A stretch of DNA of 64,000 nucleotides. Origin: Lytechinus pictus. Taxonomy: Eukaryota > Echinodermata > Echinoidea > Temnopleuroida > Toxopneustidae. The stretch is taken from contig NC_087262.1 in assembly GCF_037042905.1 (NCBI RefSeq), positions 26,186,001-26,250,000 of the forward strand, read 5' to 3'. The stretch's first letter is position 1, and the number at the start of each line of letters is the position of its first letter. Shown here in pieces: positions 34,555 through 45,655 of this stretch. Both the position numbers and the translations under genes were made by a program. The notes under the pieces are model-generated. The model did not search any database. It was not told the DNA's origin and saw only the letters and a program-made list of their open reading frames with translations.

Positions 34555-35157
34555 TAAAGGACAAGTCCACCCCAACAAAAGTTAATTTGAATAAAAAGAG
34601 AAAAATCCAACAAGAATAACGCTGAAAATTTCATTAAAATCGGATGTAAAATAAAAAAGTTATGACATTTTAAAATTTAGCTTAATTTCACAAAACAGTT
34701 ATATGCACATCTTGGTCGGCATGCAAATTGGCAGACTGATGACGTCACCCAATCACTATTTCTTTTGTATTTTATAATATGAAATATTCTAATTTTCTCC
34801 TCCTTGTCAAGTGAAACAAAGATTTATTTCTCCCTGAACATGTGGAATTACCATTATCTTAAAAGTTTATGGTTAAGATAAGTTGGTCCTTATTGTCAAA
34901 TTAGTAAAAATTGAAATATTGTATTATTCAAACAATAAAAAATAAAAGAAATAGTGAGTGATGGACATCATCGACTCTCTCATTTGCATATCGCTGAGTT
35001 GTGCATTTAACTGTTTTGTGAATAATAAACGAAAATAAAAATGTCAGAACTTTCTTATTTTACATCCGATTTCGATGAAATTTGCTGCGTTATATTTGTT
35101 TTGATTTTTCTCTATCGATGCAAATCTACAATTTTCTGGGGTAGACTTGACCTTTAA
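34555..35157. mobile_element. TTAA-flanked palindromic MITE, copy 2
   Basis: The ends are TAAAGGACAAGTCCACC and GTAGACTTGACCTTTAA. The left arm contains ATGCAAATTGGCAGACTGAT and GACGTCA. The inverted arms run to a central AT-rich spacer. Confidence 0.8.
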
Positions 35158-36686
35158 CACCACGCGAAAATAATGACACATTTATTAGGTCAGTGCCAAT
35201 GTCCCCAACAACAAAGCTTTGCTATTGAAAACATTCTGTGTAGTGAGTAAATGAAGATATGCACCTGTATATGTACAAAAAAAGGCTTAGAAAGTACAGT
35301 TAGTGATTCAAAAAGTTAGCTAGAATTTCACTTTTTTTACTTTCTCAAACAGAATCAGATCCTAAACTATTTTCTAACATTATTTTATCAATATTTATTC
35401 ACTCATTGTAATATTAAAATGTATTTTCCATGAAATAATTTGATTTTATTGTCATCTGATTGACTCTATACACACGTATTGGCAGCTATTTGCATACTCG
35501 TTAAAATTCATAAGTCGCATGACCAGAGCTTTTAGAGGTGAAGATTCTGTTCACAAAATTCCACATTTTTGCACTTTTACCAACTATTTGAAAAATGAAT
35601 CGAACAAAACACAAATTTCAAAGATTGTTCAACCCTATGGATTACAGATCAAACTGTGGCATGACGAATTGTCAGATCTAAAGGTAAAAAAAAATGAAAT
35701 TTAAGCCACCTTTTTCCACAGTTTGTAACTGTTTTTACAGGGACATATTTATGTAGAAAAGACACATCAGCACTAATATTTGAGGCAGTGTAAATTTGCA
35801 CATAATTTGCACTAGTTTTGCTTATTTGAAATGCTGTGGGAATGTTTTGTCTTCCGATCGCGAATCTAACAACACGCGAAAATGTCTGGACCCCCGTAAT
35901 CCGCGAAAATAACAGCTTGTACAAATTGGTTTTATCTGTTTATACCAGCTTGGCGTTTACCAGCAAAAGGCTGTCTTGCCGAGTTCCTACGGGAGTTACC
36001 AAATTATATAGAGACCGTACCGTGCGAGGAAAAATACATTACTTTTGATAAAAAAGAAATACAGTTCTAAGTAAAATATATCAAGCTCAATATGAACTAG
36101 GAAATTCAATTAAAGTACTAACTGCAATTTAAAATATCATTAAGATAATTTTGATTGTTTAGAGAAGTATAATTATTTCAGTTAGCCAGTGTAATCGGGA
36201 GCTCTCAGATAATGAGGTCAATGTGCTGAGAAAAGGTGCAAAATATACCCATTTCCAAAGAGAAATAATAATGAATTGAAAAGAAATGCCTACTGCCCTG
36301 GGCAACACCCCTGGTATTCTGAAAGATGTGAAAATGTAATCAGATTGGCCTTCATTTTGTAGCGACCCCCCCCCCTTTTTTTTTTGCTTTTGAAACTTCT
36401 CAGGACCAATGAGAACTAAATTTTGTAGTGAAACCCCTTTTTTTTTGCTTTTCAAAGTTACATCAGCACCCCCAGTCAAACAAAATCATCCCATCAGGGC
36501 AATGGAGATGCCAATGATTTCTGCTGGAAATTTAGATTAAAAGAATATTTCGTAGATAACAAAAGAATAATGATTATGGTATCATTATAGGATAAAGCAA
36601 TGTTCTTTCAGAACGAACAGAAACAAATCTCGAGAGTAATATGTATTTTCCGAAAACATTACCTGGCATTTTTAATAACAACCATG
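35158..36686. other. Intergenic, no gene seen
   Basis: AT-rich sequence. A segment at 35,863-35,915 has repeated CGCGAAAAT motifs, as in some dispersed invertebrate repeats. C- and T-runs occur at 36,366-36,386. Confidence 0.4.
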
Positions 36687-37507
36687 CGCAGATCCAGAGT
36701 TGAAATTCTACGGGGTGCTACTTAGGACCCATAATCTTTAAAAAGGGGTATAAAAGGTTGTCACCTAACTTTAAAGGTCAAGTCCACCTCAGAAAAATGT
36801 TGATTTTAATCAATAGAGAAAAATCAGACAAGCATAATGTTGAAAATGTCATCAAAATCGGATGTAAAATAAGAAAGTTATGACATTTCAAGGTTTCGCT
36901 TAATTTTTACAAAATAAATGTATGCACAATTTAGTCACATGCAAATGAGAGAATTGATGATGTCCCCCACTCACTATTTCTTTTGTTTTTTATTGTTTGA
37001 ATTATACAATATTCCAATTTTTACAGATTTGACAATAAGGACCAACTTGACAGAACCATAAAATGTTAAACAATGGTAATTTCACGTGTTCAGGGCGAAA
37101 TAAAACTTTGTCTCACAGGACACATAGGGAGAAAATTAAATATTTCATATAATAAAATACAAAAGAAATAGTGAGTGAGTGATGTCATCAGTTCCCTCAT
37201 TTGCATACTGACCGGTATGTGCATATAACTATTTTGTGAAATAACGCGAAACTTAAAAATGTCATAACTTTCTTATTTTACATCTGATTTTGATGAAATT
37301 TTCAGTGTTGTGCTTCTTGATTTTTTCTCTTTTTATTCAAATCATCTTTTTGTTGGGGTGGACTAGTCCTTTAAGGTCAATAATTAGTGTGCCAAAAAAA
37401 CAACCTATATATAAGGTCAATTCGTCTGTCTATTTTTTAAATACTTTTTAAAAAAATTCTACGTGGGGCTAGCGCCCTCTTAGCCCCCCCCCCTGGATCC
37501 GCGCCTG
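36687..37507. mobile_element. hAT-like element carrying a nested MITE
   Basis: The left end CATGCGCAGATCCAG and reversed right end CAGGCGCGGATCCAG are inverted, and both are followed by a CTACG-containing stretch. Most of the interior is the TTAA MITE at 36,771-37,374. The 8-bp flanks do not match, so the ends may have diverged. Confidence 0.45.
36771..37374. mobile_element. TTAA-flanked palindromic MITE, copy 3
   Basis: The ends are TTAAAGGTCAAGTCCACC and GGTGGACTAGTCCTTTAA. The arms are strongly inverted and carry ATGCAAATGAG and, in the right arm, GATGTCATCAG with TTTGCATA. Confidence 0.85.
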
Positions 37508-39229
37508 ACAACTACTATCAACGCTAAATAACATGTCTACAAAATAATCTGATGCCATCCAATCGAAATAATAGGCGATGATTTCATTATCAAACAAACA
37601 AAATTGTGATAAGAAATCACAATATTTCTCAATTCTAAAACTTAGGTTACCAAGTAAGTATTAAGAGAGCAACAGGACCATACAAGTGCAACTCCTGTTT
37701 TATATTCCATGGAGGTGGGAGGGCTTGAGTTGATTACAGTGGTAACCTAATCAGAACACACTTGAAGCAGTGGTGAATTGTCACTTAAGGGGGGGGGGTA
37801 GAAAAAGATATGCTTTCATTACATTATGAAAAAGGAGTACTTCCAGAATTGAAAAAAAAAACATGACAAATTTAATATCTACAATGTGAATGTTATTGAG
37901 ACGATACAGATTTTTCTGTCACATTGCCTCTTGTGCAATATTAAAATGGCAATGGTTTTGGAACGTTTTTTAAGCATATTAATTGAGCAAGCGTAAGAGG
38001 ATCTTAAGGTTGCTGAATCGTAGGTGGCGGGCTTTCACGTTCAGCCACGGGGCCATATTTTAAATTGGACTTGCCTAACAAAGCACGTTGCGTCATTTGA
38101 AACCGGGTGGGTAGAACCGTTCTCTCTCTTTTAATGGCTCTGCTCACCCCAGCTCTAAGTAAGGAACATCTTCTTTCATGTTTGAGTTCTTATTGAGTGA
38201 AAATGCCATACATTGTTTATTACAATTTAGTAGATTATAGGTACAATGATAGGGTATATGTATAGTAATAAGTTAGTTTGCATTCGTAACAAGAAACACA
38301 ATTTAAGGCAATAAAAATCAAAATAATGTATGGAGTATACACACTACAGAACGCGTTACATACGTAGAGCTTGAATGCCCAACGTATCGTCATATATCCA
38401 TGTTTACGCTAGAGTGCATTGGTTCTTTTGTCGTGTACTTAGCCGGTCGGGAATGGCTCAGTCATTGTCAATTGTTGATTGCGGATTACACCTTTCAATT
38501 AAGCATGATCAGAATGAGGGTGTGAACAAAGATTAATATTTTTAGTTGAAAGAAATGAGAGTCTAAGAAAATAAAGTGTAAAAAGGGAAAACGAAAGGAA
38601 AGAGAGAAAGGGGTCGAATGGAGAAGTGTGTGTGTGCACAGCGTTTTTGTAATTAACTGAAAGGAAATTGAGCTTTATCAAATTACTATTGAACTCGATT
38701 GGATAGGAAAATAAAAAAAGATAAAGCATAATTATCATCGAAACAATTTTCAGGATGTCGATTCCATCTGCTCAGTCTGCATATTTATTATTTGAAATAA
38801 CTAAATATATGAATAAAATAATAAATCAAATAATAACTCTATCGATCCCCACATTAAAAAGACCCCTTTTTTCAACAGGGTTCAATCATAAATCGGGCAA
38901 TAATATTCTCAGAAGGGAAATTTGCCGCACTACATATAAGAATAGGAAATCAGGAGAAACCACCATGCCCCCATTTCATGAAATCGCCGTTAATGAGTGG
39001 GCTATACACGCTATGGAATTCAGAAAGAAGGTTGTGTAAATATTTCATACAAATCAATACACGATGTTTAATAGAAGAACAAAAAAAAAGCGACAATGAA
39101 ATGTTGGATGTTGTTTAATTCTTTTTCGTGAAGTGCATATAGCTGAAAAATTTTGATTTCGTTGAAATTGCACTCATAGATTAAAAAACGTTGCTGTATC
39201 GGTGCATCATAAAGGGCAAGTGCATGAGA
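37508..39229. other. Intergenic, no gene seen
   Basis: There is a G-run at about 37,790. The short open frames at 38,499-39,039 show no domain that I know. Confidence 0.4.
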
Positions 39230-39420
39230 GATAGAGGAGAGACAGAGGGGGGGGGGGGGTTGGAATATTGGAAGGTGGAGAGGATCGAGAAAGAGAGAAA
39301 AGATAAGGACAGTGAAGAGAGAAGAGGCAGAAAGACAGGAAGAAGAAAGAGATATTAGATAAACAAAGAAATAGAAAGAAAGAATGGAAGAAAGAAAGAA
39401 AGAAAGACAAAGAGCGGTAT
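39230..39420 (+). repeat. Purine-rich (GA/GAAA) tract
   Basis: A GAGAGA- and AAAGAAAGAAAGAAAG-type stretch with a G-run. The minus-strand Phe/Ser/Leu-rich frames across it are low-complexity artefacts. Confidence 0.8.
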
Positions 39421-39791
39421 GCCGGGAAATTGAGCAAAAAACAGGTGTCTCCTTGAAAAAATAGCACGTTCGGAGGATTTGCACGACACATTACTTTAGT
39501 GTAAAGCTTAATGCGTGTATGCCCATACACCCCCGCTACCCCCACCCCTTTATACAGATATTTTTTCTTATCTGTTTTTTTTTTTTTTTTTGGGGGGGGG
39601 GGTTACAGATGCAGGATCCAGCTGGGTTCTGGGATGACTCCCAGCTCCCAGAGTCTTTGGTGACTGAAGAACTGTTACTTTTCTGTCTGTATTTTCACGT
39701 TCATATAGCGGCACCCGCGGTCGCCTGGATTGCAGAGCGTCGTGTAATGTTTGTCATTTTACACCGTTTTGAAGTTTTGTTATAGGCCTCT
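39421..39791. other. Intergenic, no gene seen
   Basis: A T-run followed by a G-run at 39,575-39,602 is the only notable feature. Confidence 0.4.
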
Positions 39792-40389
39792 TTAAAGGAC
39801 AAGTCCACCCCAACAAATAGTCTACCTGAACAAATAGAGAAAAATCCAACCAACATTAAACTGAAAATTTCATCAAAATCTGATGTAAAATAACAAACTT
39901 ATGACATTTCAAAGTTTCACTTGAATTTCACAAAACAGTTATATGCACATCCTGGTCGGTATGCAAATGAGGAGACTGCTGACGTCATCCACTCACTATT
40001 TCATTTGTATTTTATTATATGAAATATTCCAATTTTCTCCTCATTGTCAAGTGAAACAACGTTCAATTCCTCTTGAAAATATGGAATTAGCATTGTTTAA
40101 TACTATATGGTTCAGTCAACTTGGTTCTTATTGTCAAATCTGTAAAAAATGAAATAATGTATAATTCAAACAATAAAAAAACAAAAGAAATAGTGAGTGA
40201 TGGACATCATTGACTGATCCATTTGCATGACACTGAGTTGTGCATGTTTTGTGAAAAATAAGAGAAACTTTAAAATGCCACAACTTTCTTATTTTGCATT
40301 CGATTTTGATGAAATTTTCAGCGTTATATAATTGGATTTTTCTCTATTTATTCAAATGAACATTTTTCTGGGGTGGACTTGACCTTTAA
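39792..40389. mobile_element. TTAA-flanked palindromic MITE, copy 4
   Basis: The ends are TTAAAGGACAAGTCCACC and GGTGGACTTGACCTTTAA. The left arm has ATGCAAATGAGGAGACTGCT followed by GACGTCAT. Confidence 0.85.
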
Positions 40390-40529
40390 TTTAAAGTGAT
40401 ATGATCACAGCCTACCGCGGGTATTTGTACCAAGTCTAGTTGTAGGTGCTTTTGGGGTTTGTAGTGACTAAATGCACGTTAAAGCCCCTTTTTACACCTT
40501 CACAGATGCAACGCTGATCCATCCGGATC

Positions 40530-41335
40530 CGGATTAACCCAGTCTTACCCTATCTCACCCCCTTGCATGTAACAGGTACCATCACATTACTCTGACTCTC
40601 CCAAGCACACTTGCTAAGATCCACATAATAAACCAAAAATGCTACACTAAAATGACAATTCCTCATGCATTACATTTCAATCTATTAACTCATGAAATTT
40701 GCTTAAGAAACCAAAGCTGATCTCAATTCATCAGTAATTTAGAATAACACACCCTTAACTTTGCAAGTGCCAAAGGAATCACCTCTAAAAAAACTGGAAG
40801 GCTAATTCCTGCTCACCCTAGCAAAGGCTTGTCTCTCTTGAGGGGAGAAAAGGGTAGAGAGAGGGAGAGAGAGAGAGAGAGGGAGGGGGGGGGGGTAAGT
40901 GTTCTGTTGACCCTTATACCATCAACCTACTTCCCCCACCTAAGTCCTAACTCATCCCTATTCTGACTTCCATGAACACATTGCTGAAATTGTATTTCAC
41001 GTTCACTCATGCATTAAATTTCAATTTGATAATTTTTGAAATTTGCTCTAAAAACCTAAATTGATAATGCTTGATCAACTTTGCAAGTTCCAAGGGATTC
41101 GCATCTCAAAAACTGAAAGATATTGGAAGGCTAATTCCTGCCCAGCCTAATTTCCATACCCTTTGTTTAAGTGGGTAGTGCTCACTCAAGCATGAATAGT
41201 TTTCCAACTTTTTGGTGTCATCTGAAAATTGACCTTATTGGCTTTTCATTTATATAGGTATTTTTCCCCCAAAGTGACATATTTTTAGTTTGGTAGCCAT
41301 TTCAAAAGTGTATTTTTTTTAGACGCACTGTACAT
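40530..41335 (+). mobile_element. Repeat family B, uninterrupted copy
   Basis: This copy aligns with 17,420-18,054 plus 24,232-24,411 without the palindrome. At about 41,160 it reads CATACCCTTTGTTTAAGTGG, exactly where the other copy is split. It contains a GA-rich microsatellite at 40,855-40,892 and ends near GCACTGTACAT. Confidence 0.75.
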
Positions 41336-42294
41336 CCGTGTAGCTACCGAATGCACCCGGGAGGCTCCTTGTAAAGAAACAGGAGGCCCTAATTGTTCAT
41401 ACCAGCTACATCCGGGGTCGAAAATTTTCCATTGTTTGCGTACATGAACAATATTATAGTCCGTGCTCATGGTCATGTATGTGTACGCTTCAGACGTTGC
41501 CAAAATGAAAGAAATTTCACTCTTGGTCAATTTCAATTCAATTCAACATCTATTTGCAAATATAAAAGTATTGATACATTTAACAATACACTGGAGGTAG
41601 CAACTCTGTAAGCAGTGATTGTGACGAGTGCACCGTGACAAATAGACAATAAAGACATAATACATAAAAAAAAATATCCATACATAGTACATTACAAAAC
41701 AAGGGGAAAAACAAATCAGGGCAACTTTATATACATTATAACAAATGAAACAGTTAATAAATCGTCAAACCAATCAACCCACAACAGAAACTAAGCAAAT
41801 TTCTCAATGTTCTAGAGATATCCCAGTACAGACCGAAGAGGACCGTGCAAGGACCCAGTAACATATGTATATTCCGTGTTGGCTCACGGTAGCTTATCAA
41901 GCAGATCCCTAGTGCTACCTTGACGAGCCATGTAGAAACCGCACTCTTCCGTACATTGCCGCGTAATACCCAGTTAAATCTGTATTCACTCCGGCAACGG
42001 GTAGAAAAAATACAAATTCGGCACCCCGCATCATCACGGGCGAACTTAAGATCCGTGACGATCCGTGTTGCGTTCTTGAAGGTGAAAAGGGGGCTTTACG
42101 TTGGACCCGCGGTCCGCTAATAAAATGAAATGGAGGCTCTCACGTCAATTATGTTTATATTTTTTTTCGTTTTCTATGTTTTGTCAAGGCCACATACCGA
42201 CTGTGGTATGTGTTGTCGCTGGTTGCTTGGAATCATATATCAACAAAAGATTATGATACAAACTGGAAATAGGCCTACTTTGTTCTCACACATT
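41336..42294. other. Intergenic; possible minus-strand LINE tail
   Basis: On the minus strand, text near 41,530-41,600 ends in AATTGAATTGAAATTG, which could be a LINE 3' tail. No reverse transcriptase motif was found in 41,600-42,125. The 66-codon frame at 41,920 is unrecognised. Confidence 0.3.
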
Positions 42295-42386
42295 CAATCT
42301 CTCACTCATTCACTCACTCACTCACTCACACATTCATTCATTCATTCATTCATTCATTCGTTCATTCATTCATTCATTCATTCAAC
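42295..42386 (+). repeat. (ATTC)n microsatellite
   Basis: A CTCACTCATTCACTCACTCA stretch passes into about a dozen ATTC repeats with one interruption. Confidence 0.95.
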
Positions 42387-42602
42387 CATCAAATGGATAA
42401 ACGAAACAACATGAAAGATTAAATAGTAACAAAAGCAAAAATTACATAATTTTTTTTTTCTATTTATCCTCGATTGAGGTACTTTATTATTCACAAAATA
42501 TCAAAGGATACAGGTTTTTACATTAACAGAATTCACATCATATCACACAACAATATTTTACAAGAAATACAAAAAATACAATAAAATATGTTACTTACAC
42601 TA

Positions 42603-42728
42603 CCAGTCACAATTCCTCGGCCCGCTGTCACCCGTCGAGAACCAGAGAACAATAGATTCAGTGGACTGAATCCATTGTTCTCCGGCTCCAACAGGCCAGC
42701 CAACAGCGGACCAAAAAACCGTGACCGG
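42603..42728 (-). other. Nested stem-loop in the LINE 3' UTR
   Basis: Inner arms GAGAACAATAGATTCAGT and ACTGAATCCATTGTTCTC form an 18-bp stem with one mismatch. Around it, CCGCTGT pairs with ACAGCGG and CCAGTCAC pairs with GTGACCGG. The structure begins nine bases after the stop codon. Confidence 0.7.
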
Positions 42729-42736
42729 TAGCGTAT

Positions 42737-44186
42737 TCACACAAAGTAAAAACGTATCTTCCGCAACTCAGTTTCATTAAATCTTTTCTGGTTATACTTT
42801 AAACTTAGGTAAAATCTTATTTCTGCTTTCAAATCTTTCAATAGATAGTTTCCATGTAACACATGTTTCTTTTTATCATTACATTCTTTGACATAATTCT
42901 TATATACAGTATATTGGGCATAATTAAGGATGAAATTGACGAGTTTTGTTTTTCGGTTGCCTATATCATATCCTATAATAATCATTTTTTCATTAATGTC
43001 AATATCAAGGCCAAACATATTCCGAATTAGACACGAAACTATTTTCCAAAATAACCTCACTTTTTTGCATGTCAATAAAAAATGACATATAGTTTCCTTG
43101 CAATTGCAAGTACGACATAAATTATCATTCGAAATTCCCCATTTGCATAAATTGTCTTTACTTGGCAATATTCTGTGAAAAAGTTTAAAATTAAATTGTT
43201 TTATTTTATTGTCATTAATTTGCTGAAATTTGAATTTAAATACTTCACTCCAATCAAATTCTTTTGACAAGTCTAAACGATCTTGCCAAAAATGTAAACA
43301 AACGGGTTCTTCTTTATATTTATCCACTAACAAACTATAATAGTGTTTAGCTGACATTTTCTCAACATTAATTGAGTCACCTGTTGCTAACTCAATCACA
43401 TTAGGTTCTTCTTTTTGTAGCCGTTGTGGGGCTCTTGTATTACGTAATTTCTCTAACCAGAAGTGTGGAAATGCCTTTTTGAGTTTTGACAATTCGAAAG
43501 AAGTAAGCAATTGTCTGCGGTTAAAATAGTTGCTAATACATGAAAAATCTTTCCAATTCCCATCTTCTATAATCTGTCCCACTGTATAAATCCCCTCTAT
43601 GATCCAGTTTTGAAAAAAATAACGTTTCTTTCTCATGTTTTATATTACTATTATACCAGATAATTTCTTGGTTTACATTGTAAACATTAAACATGTGAAT
43701 ATACTTTATTTCAGACCACGATCTAAAAAGGTCAATGTAAAACACTGGTAATTGTTTTCTTTTGCATATTCTCATTATATCATTTTTTTGGCAATTAAAT
43801 CTCAAACACGTAGGAATGTCAGAAATTTTACTGATCCAATAATTGAACAAAATTTTCCATGGTGTTTTTTCACCTGAGATATATTTTTGAATCCATGATA
43901 AACGAAGAGAAGAACATTTGTAAAGTAAATTGACCATTCTGAGGCCTCCTTCTATTTCAGAATTACAGCATACATTTCGCTTGACCTTTTCAGCTTTGGA
44001 ATTCCATAAAAAAGAGTATATTAATTTATTTACCAATTTAATTATTTTCAATGGTACTGGGACTGCTATTGCTGTATATACTAATTGAGAATTACATAAA
44101 TGGCTCGAAGACACCAGAGAAGTAATGCTTTTATATAAAAGGTCATACATTACAAGCGACAAATTCAAACAAAAAAGAAATAACAT
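42737..44186 (-). pseudogene. Tx1-like LINE ORF2 C-terminus, frameshifted
   Basis: Two overlapping minus-strand frames (44,186-43,533 and 43,636-42,737) together cover about 480 residues. The first has the post-catalytic region with YSFLWNSKAEKVKRNV and GGLRMVNLLYK, typical of Tx1 and L1 proteins. The second has WIIEGIYTVG, FKLFHRILPSKDNLCKWGI and a terminal zinc knuckle, C-x2-C-x7-H-x4-C (CRTC to HFLLTC). The frame changes by one base in an A/T-rich stretch near 43,615-43,636. The catalytic YADD region is absent, so the copy is inactive. L1-like and Tx1-like cannot be separated further by eye; Tx1 is favoured. Confidence 0.82.
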
Positions 44187-44190
44187 TGCT

Positions 44191-44748
44191 TAGCAATCGA
44201 ATCATGTCATAATGACACTAAAGAAAATGAAATGAAATGTAATATCAAATTGCCAGGAAATAAATAAACATGAAAATTTCAATTAAACGACATTGATGAA
44301 TGAAAATCAGATAAAGGAACGCCAAGGGAACGAAGCGGAGGAAGGCCTGGGATCGGAAAGACCTTACCCTCTCCCGCCCGGAGCTTGAAACATTTGCAAA
44401 TATTGAAATTATATTTTTAGATATGAGACACTATTACTTCTCCATTTGATACATGTACATATAGCCTTACCCTAAAGTGCTTTAATGAAACAAAACAAAA
44501 AAGGCCTCTGTGGATTCATCTTACCATTCATACCTTCTACCATGGAGGTGATCCATGATTCTACAAAGAATTGTACTATTCGACATTACTGACATCAATC
44601 TTGACATTCAAAGACTATCATTAAACCAAACATTCTATATTAAACAAAACATAATAACAGGAAAAACAAATCATAGAATTCAAATGTCCACAAATGCAAT
44701 AAGAAAGTAAACAATAAAGCAATAACAAATTAAATAATAAACAGTGGA
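44191..44748. other. Intergenic, no gene seen
   Basis: AT-rich sequence between the LINE and the SINE with no recognisable feature. Confidence 0.4.
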
Positions 44749-45098
44749 AGCGCCGTGGTGTAGCGGTTCTGACTCTCGCCTTATAATCAGAGGGTCGTGT
44801 TTTCGAATCCCACCATGGCCTAGCGTCCTTTGGCAAGGCGTCAATCCACAATTTGCCACTCTCCACCCAGGTGTTAAATGGGTACCCGGTAGGATGCGAA
44901 AGTCTATATGCCTAGCAATTGAGTCTTTGAACTCTTGTTGGAATGCTCCCCAGGGAGTGGAGAAGGTGCATACATTGTATGCGGGCATATAAGGATCCGA
45001 TGACAGGGGTAATAATATATATGTAAAGCGCTTAGAGACGTCGTTCCGATGTGTTAAGCGCTATATAAATGCGGATTATTATTATTATTATCATCATC
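44749..45098 (+). mobile_element. tRNA-derived SINE
   Basis: The head has a pol III A box (GTGGTGTAGCGGT) and B box (TTTTCGAATCCC) spaced as in a tRNA. A body follows, with CCACCCAGGTGTTAAATGGG and TACCCGGTAGGAT. The 3' end AAGCGCTTAGAGACGTCG, GTTAAGCGCTATATAAAT and a TTATTATTATT tail matches the LINE tail at 2,470-2,525. It is not a functional tRNA: the cloverleaf is imperfect and a long body follows. Confidence 0.85.
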
Positions 45099-45655
45099 AA
45101 TATTGACGCAATGTTATTATACTAAAAAATAATATGACACAACATTATATATTCTGCATTTATTACTACAACAAGTCTTAATGAAAAGGGACCCTGGTCA
45201 AGTAACATTCATTACATGCACTGTTCTGGATATGAAGCCTTACAGGTGATAAAGGATTATAACATTGTAAGGAAAATCAATATCATCGATTTGAGATATG
45301 AATAAAATCAATTTTATGATTGCTTTTAAAACCGAATATAAAATTTGGAGAGGCGGGCAGGCAAGGTTGGCAAGCAAGGCAGGCAGGGGGCAAGCAGGCG
45401 GGGGAGGTAGGCAGACAAAGCAGACAGGCACTAGCCCCGGGCACGAGAAGAAATGATGATCAGGCAGCAGGTGTTCATGCAGGCAGGCTGGCAGGCTGGA
45501 GGGCAGGCATGCGGGAAGAAGGCAAATATGTATAGGGATGGGAGGCATGCAAGTAGCATGTAAAGTAGGGAGGTTTGTATGAAGGAGAGGGAGGTAGAGA
45601 AGAAGGGGGCAGTGGAGAGAAACACATGGAAAGAGAGAGGGACGAAGTTCGTTGC
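45099..45655. other. GGCA/GCAG-rich sequence at the left edge of the spacer region
   Basis: Irregular AGGCAGGCAAGG-type simple sequence (about 45,350-45,510) resembles that at 50,110-50,600 and 53,990-54,070. The open frames here are low-complexity. This may be the boundary between chromosomal DNA and ribosomal spacer. Confidence 0.45.

Larger units (their letters stand above)
42451..44190 (-). mobile_element. 5'-truncated Tx1/L1-clade LINE
   Basis: On the minus strand the element runs from reverse transcriptase C-terminal sequence at about 44,186 through a 3' UTR. That UTR contains GAATAATAAAGTACC and ends in a poly(A) run at 42,452-42,462. The 5' part (endonuclease and catalytic reverse transcriptase) is missing, as is usual for incomplete target-primed insertion. 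Confidence 0.8.

Noticed and set aside
44749-44825. A functional tRNA gene
   Set aside because: A and B boxes are present but the cloverleaf is imperfect and a SINE body with a LINE-like tail follows.
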